This document shows, piece after piece, positions 45,101 through 47,744 of a stretch of DNA of 47,744 nucleotides. The translations under genes were made by a program, and so were the position numbers. The notes beneath the pieces were generated by a model that saw nothing but the letters and a program-made list of their open reading frames with translations, was not told where the DNA came from and did not search any database. Source of the stretch: Bacteroidales bacterium UBA1754. GTDB lineage: Bacteria > Bacteroidota > Bacteroidia > Bacteroidales > Paludibacteraceae. Location: the NCBI GenBank assembly GCA_002315615.1, contig DCHK01000041.1, forward strand, positions 1-47,744, given 5' to 3'. Numbering within the stretch: the stretch's first letter is position 1; every line of letters starts with the position of its first letter.

Positions 45101-45361
45101 AATAGCCCAGCCACAGGAAACAATGGCGTGAAAGATGCATCGCTCGATATTTTTGCCGACGGAGGCAAAAATGTTGTGGTAACTTCCAACGGCGAAAATG
45201 TTGAACGTATAGAAGTGATAGACTGTAATGGTAAATCAAAAACATTTGCTGCTGGCGACACTTATAATGTTGTGAACTTTGGTGCAATGCCAGCTGGAGT
45301 ATATGTAGTGAAGGCTACAACACAAAGTATAAGCAAAGTAGAAAAAATTATTGTTAGATAA
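39122..45361 (+). CDS. Giant secreted fibronectin type III protein with T9SS type A tail
   Basis: A 2079-residue secreted protein with a signal peptide (MRKILYLCIMVLISVSAYA). Eight FN3 domains are visible at about 209-290, 292-369, 587-670, 890-970, 970-1050, 1050-1133, 1134-1220 and 1439-1534. Residues about 371-580 and 671-880 are duplicated: each starts FYD(P/S)SRC after an FN3 domain and includes a VDFG-V-A-type Ig-like segment. At 1222-1437 two stretches (YVFKSAKTGRYMYTS and YYFRNYATGRYITEQ) look like beta-trefoil/ricin-type glycan-binding repeats. The final 70 residues (VERIEVIDCNGK and PAGVYVVKAT) are a T9SS type A tail. Probably a surface glycan-binding protein or scaffold; no catalytic domain was found. 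Confidence 0.85.
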   Translation: MRKILYLCIMVLISVSAYADYTCTFATTEVAVGKKETKTESLGGTAIVKKVQLEVRERSTSTTNNFTIKTNGGDVIYDSRPRNTSYETKTADWSSAPKSVSSISFYNGWASGSNKERYYRNVSLTIPTQSMDFGSVVTNGTSSKTLNVFATSTPTFSCPTGFSATITSSNGMCYSVTITFLPTAVQNYSGDITISTGTVVSVSGSGSLATPTGLAVNSTTYTSATLSWNGVSGATGYVLVNKTTGAEVVVNATSYTWNGLENATSYNFAVKSAVGSVYSSESSAVTATTRTLGAPTINSTSSTHNTVTLNWSAVADATSYVVYGNGTSYTTESNSYTVSGLASDTQYSFYVKALYNSTYSVASNTVNVTTMFYDPSRCTAVTDANEHKFTYYGGAEYNYDISPVSPFPVKMSMWLKSGDDTGDTRKVQLYYYTGGSGILGYEIKKDGKIAEDKYNPFGEYEFPANTNKIQFDTDAQYGFYVKNTAIYYVPGLEGDAVDFGTVDANSVTTKYVTVRYANTMGQSLSASVSGTGFTLGTVPSIGSCAVGTTTIPITYTAQHGFGEKYATVTLNNGLSVGVTIKVTVASSTPTGLAVTSTTNNAVSLSWDKLSGVDGYRINNVTLGTHQDVTGDNTTSYTWGGLNADTDYTFTIMSLKNSTPSTASAQVTGHTLFYDSSRCVVMADASELSITSSNSKDYNFYEKAGFVISQLPLEAHFELMRADGVTDGKTVQINSKNSDDTWQKKVWSTTAGNLSINNFWQFDGEIPADSKAIRFATDATKNIYIKNVVVYYKTGIKADNVDFGMVSAASAPIHKTLTIHYANETPLTISSFSGDGFSVGTLSETAICGVGSTTLDVTFTPQAAWEGTVKTGKITFSNGATAEVNLQATVALAKVQNFAVTNTTSNSISLSWTAGTYAEKYEITVGGVTTTVTGTSYTFNGLESNTSYNYSIVAVRGDQKSEASEVSGTTKLAAPNPTATPSYTSVQLDWTAVSGATSYIVRRTGVADISVNTNSCNVTGLDPFTDYTFTVVSVKDGVEHTSSNVNTKTLKLPAATNFAASNVGPFGMTLSWNAVTSATGYKLVNITTSATQTINGTSVNLTELEVEKEYQFELITMYGAAEQEKTSTLTQKTILPAPTNLAVTDSTDNSISLSWNAVQYATGYRVTNVTLGTSQDISAENTTYTWGSLSKDTKYQFMVKALLGSAQSEASNTAEATTLFYDANLNFDSQLLYIKRFGENNHGTSGGTDTKAFLYDNATSNADLVVGETTASKIDNLTGGLLGTKASKTKEKYEYPETTSDCTTEYYDYFKWQKSPVNGIPNGYVFKSAKTGRYMYTSANAAEVPESEKPSETLGTFYYVYTVSEAPNIHNILNYTFVLETAHTANNSYYFRNYATGRYITEQATRNNTNDSAIFSEDSIRTDNNNQEFILANAVASVTLGNMGNITADEVSNNGIKFSWKAVNGASDYWLQYSIDGGTTFADSISLSDTTYTIDNLQEDVRQQNVKVIVTAGDCFAAKSQNKSLYSSSSELQRVKEVDSLYWTNAAGDNDWDNFVNWNLKEGSLYSSDVFGDKLHLFVPKNGANKYPSISKMPSHICTSTTGKIATCIEVEYGAALPITYLAAHAESYDTIITSLVLRGDDRAAQEWILVGPNVRPFHSNVASQMISGDYYLNNEPKVFMHQLSYTQGATPTVTWDTSFPDMNTPIVRTEGFAVSAPNKYGPSGRRAELYYKNDPDVSKKSLGTADVKWDFVGRLENSYAEPTYSTTVDEWTIMTNTFLGNIDVAKFLTNHGGQVAIWSFNGETGSEGSFSTVTSGKIKPQHVFFYRSAMGESVTLTENDCDFESSTIYTQSFEPVASSTLQLTISNGDYGSQTTVSYDPNLDDDLLGNDNLAKLFTGYDNTPDICTFYNNSALYSQTINSSITEVPLAIRCGQTSMIALLQVSGADEFKSVYLQDKQLDTLYNLKQTNDIDLSLVQGYNMGRFYLLFEFDENNSPATGNNGVKDASLDIFADGGKNVVVTSNGENVERIEVIDCNGKSKTFAAGDTYNVVNFGAMPAGVYVVKATTQSISKVEKIIVR

Positions 45362-45397
45362 GCGGAAAACTTAAAATTATAGAGAGGTAAAACGAAG

Positions 45398-45991
45398 ATG
45401 GTTAGTTACGCAAAAAATATTTTGTTGTTATTGATGTTGAGTTGTTCGATGTTGTTGTCGGCAGCACAATTTACACCATATCTCCCTACCGATGTAGATG
45501 AGAACGAAATACAAAGTGTAAATAGTGTATTGCAGAACTTCAATCATAGCGACGCTTCTGGGTTGGTAGAAGATGCTTCTTACTACGACTATATGGATCG
45601 TGCTCAAGACTCTTACATAGATGAAACAACAACGTCAGGAACAGGTACGTATGTTTGTGCCTATTGTATGGAGAAAGAAAATTCTGGTGGTGATTATTTT
45701 AGTTGCTTGGATGATATTTATCACATGGGAGTTGTTCCTGTAAAAGAAGGCGAAACGGTTGTTCGCTACGAATTCCCATATTGCCCATACGACGATTGTC
45801 CTATTCATCATACATTGGGCTATGCTGCAAAATCAGACGGCTCGATCTCTGACGTAGTCGGCGTTGCGTTGGGCGATGACCCCGAATCAATGAAACCAAT
45901 TTTGCCAAATGGCGAACCATTTATTATGCTCCTTTTTGCACTTGCTTATATGTGCTATAAACATTACAAAGCAAAAAGGGAAGAGTGCTAA
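45398..45991 (+). CDS. Small Cys-rich exported protein with hydrophobic C-terminal tail
   Basis: A 197-residue protein starting 37 bases after the FN3 gene, so probably co-transcribed. It has a signal peptide (about 1-23), an acidic Asp/Tyr-rich middle, and paired cysteines CAYC (87, 90), Cys near 103, and CPYDDC with following HH (near 129-137), a possible zinc-binding site. The C-terminus, PNGEPFIMLLFALAYMCYKH and then basic residues, has a Pro/Gly turn, a short hydrophobic helix and a positive end, like PID-CTERM-type surface-sorting tails described in Bacteroidota. I do not recognise the rest. A strong terminator follows. Confidence 0.75.
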   Translation: MVSYAKNILLLLMLSCSMLLSAAQFTPYLPTDVDENEIQSVNSVLQNFNHSDASGLVEDASYYDYMDRAQDSYIDETTTSGTGTYVCAYCMEKENSGGDYFSCLDDIYHMGVVPVKEGETVVRYEFPYCPYDDCPIHHTLGYAAKSDGSISDVVGVALGDDPESMKPILPNGEPFIMLLFALAYMCYKHYKAKREEC

Positions 45992-46009
45992 TTTGTCCCT
46001 TATTGTTCT

Positions 46010-46051
46010 AAAAAACGCAAAGTGATAGTTTTTCGCTTTGCGTTTTTTTTT
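46010..46051 (+). terminator. Strong terminator after the FN3/Cys-rich gene pair
   Basis: A 15-position stem (46010-46024 with 46034-46048, AAAAAACGCAAAG pairing with CTTTGCGTTTTTT plus one wobble) with a nine-base loop, continuing into T tract. No gene lies between 45992 and 46235. Confidence 0.88.
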
Positions 46052-46135
46052 GTGTTAGTATTATGCTGATTTTCTTTGATTTCTTTGAATTTTGCAAATA
46101 AAAAGTAATGATTTTGCGATTTTTTTTGAAAAATA

Positions 46136-46167
46136 TTTGCACGCACAAAAAAAAGTATATACATTTG
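46136..46167 (+). promoter_or_regulatory. Promoter of the 445-residue secreted protein gene
   Basis: TTTG at 46136-46139 and TACATTTG at 46160-46167 with a 20-base spacer, an excellent consensus match. The ATG is 68 bases further on, leaving a leader of about 60 bases. Confidence 0.8.
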
Positions 46168-46235
46168 CTACACTCAATAGAGTACAAAAAAGAACTTTTT
46201 AATTAACTTATTTTATTAACTAAATTTTTTATTTT

Positions 46236-47573
46236 ATGAAAAAATTAACTTTATTGGTTGCAAGTTTTGCAATGGGTGTTGCAAGCGTTTTTGCTTTCAC
46301 ACCAAGTGGAACTCCTCTTACAGGAACAGAAGGTACCGCTGACACTAGAACTGGTTGGCAAACAGAGTTTACGTTCGGTGATGCATTGGCAGCACAATGG
46401 GGTCAGTACCGTGTTGACGTAGCTGGTTGGGATACCACTTACAATGTTGTTGCTATTACAGTTGCAGATGCAAGTGATTTTCGCTACTCTATTCATAATA
46501 ATGCAGAGGATCTTGGTGTTGTAACAGGTGAGTTTTGGTTGGATCAAACTAATGCTAAAGCAGCAAAATTGGTGGATTCTGCTAGTGTAGTAACAGAGGC
46601 AGGTAAAACAACCTACTATATCAATTTTGCTAGTGCAGGTGTTGACGCATGTGTTGGTCTTAATTTTATGACTAACAACGGAGGAACTATTTATTCTGTA
46701 GCTTGGTATAAAGGTGATGTTGATCCAACAGTGGAACCTGCATGGAAAAGTAAAGATGGAACCGTTAAATTGTATGGAGAATTGAAAGTTGGTGGTTACA
46801 AATTCCAACACGAAGATTTTGGATCTATGGAAATTGGAGAAATTACCTACTATGATTCTGATAACTATGCAAAAGATTCATATTGGTATGATACATTTAA
46901 GAAAGATTGGGTGAAGACTGGTTATCCTGCAATAAATCAAAACTTTACTTTTGCTTTACAAGCTACTGCTAAAGAAGTAGAAGAATTTATGGATTATCAA
47001 ACAGAGACTCCAGATGAAGTTCAACCAACTATAGCAATTCACTCTTGGGTCGCAGGTGGTACGGATGACGAACAATCAGGTGATTGCCGTTTGGAAAGAG
47101 TTGCTGCTGATAAATATATTTATGCTGCTGAAATGAATTTCTCTGAATTGAAAGGTGAGCAAGGTGGTTTGATGTCAAATCATTTTGAAAGTAAACCTAT
47201 AACAAACAATGCCGGAGAAACAATTTCAACTAACGAATTTTGGTTCAATGTTACTATTGCTTTCTTTGGAGATGAAACTGCTGTAGGTGAAGCTGCTGCT
47301 TGGTGGGCTTGTACTACAAATACTAATTGCATTTGGATGGCTCCAGCGTTGGCACAAGGTGAAACTCTTCCAGCTGCAGATCAAGATTGGATAGGAAAAA
47401 CAGGTTGTTCTTTCCTTGGTGGTATTAAATCTTTTGGTAATGGCAGTGGTATCGAAGATGTTATTGCTAATTCTATCGAATCAGGAAAAACTATCAAAAC
47501 TATCGTTGATGGTAATGTAGTTATCGTTAAAGGTGACGCAGTTTACTCTATCCTTGGCGAAAAAATTAAATAA
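46236..47573 (+). CDS. Secreted protein of unknown function with short T9SS-like tail
   Basis: A 445-residue exported protein with a signal peptide (MKKLTLLVASFAMGVASVFA). The mature part is rich in Thr, Trp, Asp and Gly with alternating beta-strand patterns (FRYSIHNNAEDLGVVTGEFWLD, then GLNFMTNNGGTIYSVAWYKG), suggesting beta-sandwich, carbohydrate-binding-like folds, but no named family is certain. The last 20 residues (DGNVVIVKGDAVYSILGEK) resemble the first half of a T9SS type A tail, a shortened form I know from Bacteroidales secreted proteins. Codon use differs slightly from the FN3 gene (more ttt/gaa). It is monocistronic, with a good promoter and terminator. Confidence 0.75.
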   Translation: MKKLTLLVASFAMGVASVFAFTPSGTPLTGTEGTADTRTGWQTEFTFGDALAAQWGQYRVDVAGWDTTYNVVAITVADASDFRYSIHNNAEDLGVVTGEFWLDQTNAKAAKLVDSASVVTEAGKTTYYINFASAGVDACVGLNFMTNNGGTIYSVAWYKGDVDPTVEPAWKSKDGTVKLYGELKVGGYKFQHEDFGSMEIGEITYYDSDNYAKDSYWYDTFKKDWVKTGYPAINQNFTFALQATAKEVEEFMDYQTETPDEVQPTIAIHSWVAGGTDDEQSGDCRLERVAADKYIYAAEMNFSELKGEQGGLMSNHFESKPITNNAGETISTNEFWFNVTIAFFGDETAVGEAAAWWACTTNTNCIWMAPALAQGETLPAADQDWIGKTGCSFLGGIKSFGNGSGIEDVIANSIESGKTIKTIVDGNVVIVKGDAVYSILGEKIK

Positions 47574-47604
47574 TTTGACTCTATAAGTTAGATTATAAGT
47601 TACG

Positions 47605-47638
47605 AAGAGGGTTGTCCGCTGGGCAACCCTCTTTTTTT
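47605..47638 (+). terminator. Terminator of the 445-residue secreted protein gene
   Basis: A 12-bp stem (47606-47617 with 47621-47632, AGAGGGTTG pairing with CAACCCTCT and one wobble) with a three-base loop, followed by T7. Confidence 0.9.
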
Positions 47639-47683
47639 ATATAAGGTATTTGCTAAAAACTGTACTGAAAAAACTGTCTCAAC

Positions 47684-47716
47684 TTTCTAAATTAAAAATT
47701 AAATTTTGTACCTTTG
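47684..47716 (+). promoter_or_regulatory. Promoter for a gene beyond the right edge
   Basis: TTTC at 47684-47687 (near TTTG) and TACCTTTG at 47709-47716, 21 bases apart. No coding sequence follows within the window, so a downstream gene is expected beyond 47744. Confidence 0.6.
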
Positions 47717-47744
47717 GAGGATTTTTCAAAAACTAAGAATTTTA

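Noticed and set aside
1..47744. Insertion sequences, prophage, tRNA or rRNA genes
   Set aside because: I looked for transposase or integrase motifs, terminal inverted repeats and tRNA-like clover-leaf sequences and found none I could support by eye.

Overview
The window looks like chromosomal DNA from a Bacteroidota bacterium, probably of the order Bacteroidales. The evidence is Bacteroidota-type promoters (TAnnTTTG at -7, often TTG or TTTG about 19-21 bases upstream), almost no Shine-Dalgarno sequences, AT-rich intergenic DNA, and hallmark genes: gldD, a PorP/SprF protein, proteins with type IX secretion (T9SS) C-terminal domains, a bacterial geranylgeranylglyceryl-phosphate synthase and a Bacteroidota-type LptD. 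I cannot name the genus. I see no tRNA, rRNA, CRISPR array, insertion sequence or prophage.

Layout. 0-6.6 kb (+): folA, two glycosyltransferases, mtnN, ssb, gldD, a phosphopantetheinyl transferase and a GGGP synthase. 6.7-11.1 kb (+): dnaE and trxA. 11.2-17.1 kb: lptD (-), a small ferredoxin (+), then a (-) operon of a META protein, a LysM/binding-protein fusion and a beta-barrel protein. 17.3-22.6 kb (+): lysC-lysA-GT2, an AlkD-like protein and truA. 22.6-25.2 kb: rubrerythrin with a small lipoprotein (-), then three unrecognised genes around a divergent promoter region. 25.2-33.1 kb: cysK (+), then a (-) operon of an RND efflux system with a divergent LpxA-like gene at its end. 33.2-38.8 kb (-): xseB, and an operon of an SprB-like adhesin with a T9SS type B tail, a PorP/SprF partner and a PD40 protein. 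39.1-47.6 kb (+): a 2079-residue fibronectin-III protein with a T9SS type A tail, a small Cys-rich exported protein with a hydrophobic C-terminal tail, and a 445-residue secreted protein. The right third is a cell-surface and secretion region. The rest is mainly housekeeping.

The most unusual structure is a set of degenerate 7-bp tandem-repeat mosaics. They fill several intergenic gaps almost exactly, hold the 7-base register for up to about 20 units, and run into the ends and starts of flanking genes. Two arrays 16.5 kb apart have the same unit order in inverted orientation. Other points of interest are the adhesin/PorP/PD40 cassette facing the giant FN3 gene across a C8 tract, an LpxA homologue lacking most active-site histidines, an RND pump with an extra hydrophobic pair, and an orphan divergent gene cluster at 23.5-25.2 kb. 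All identifications come from reading translated motifs by eye. No database search was run.
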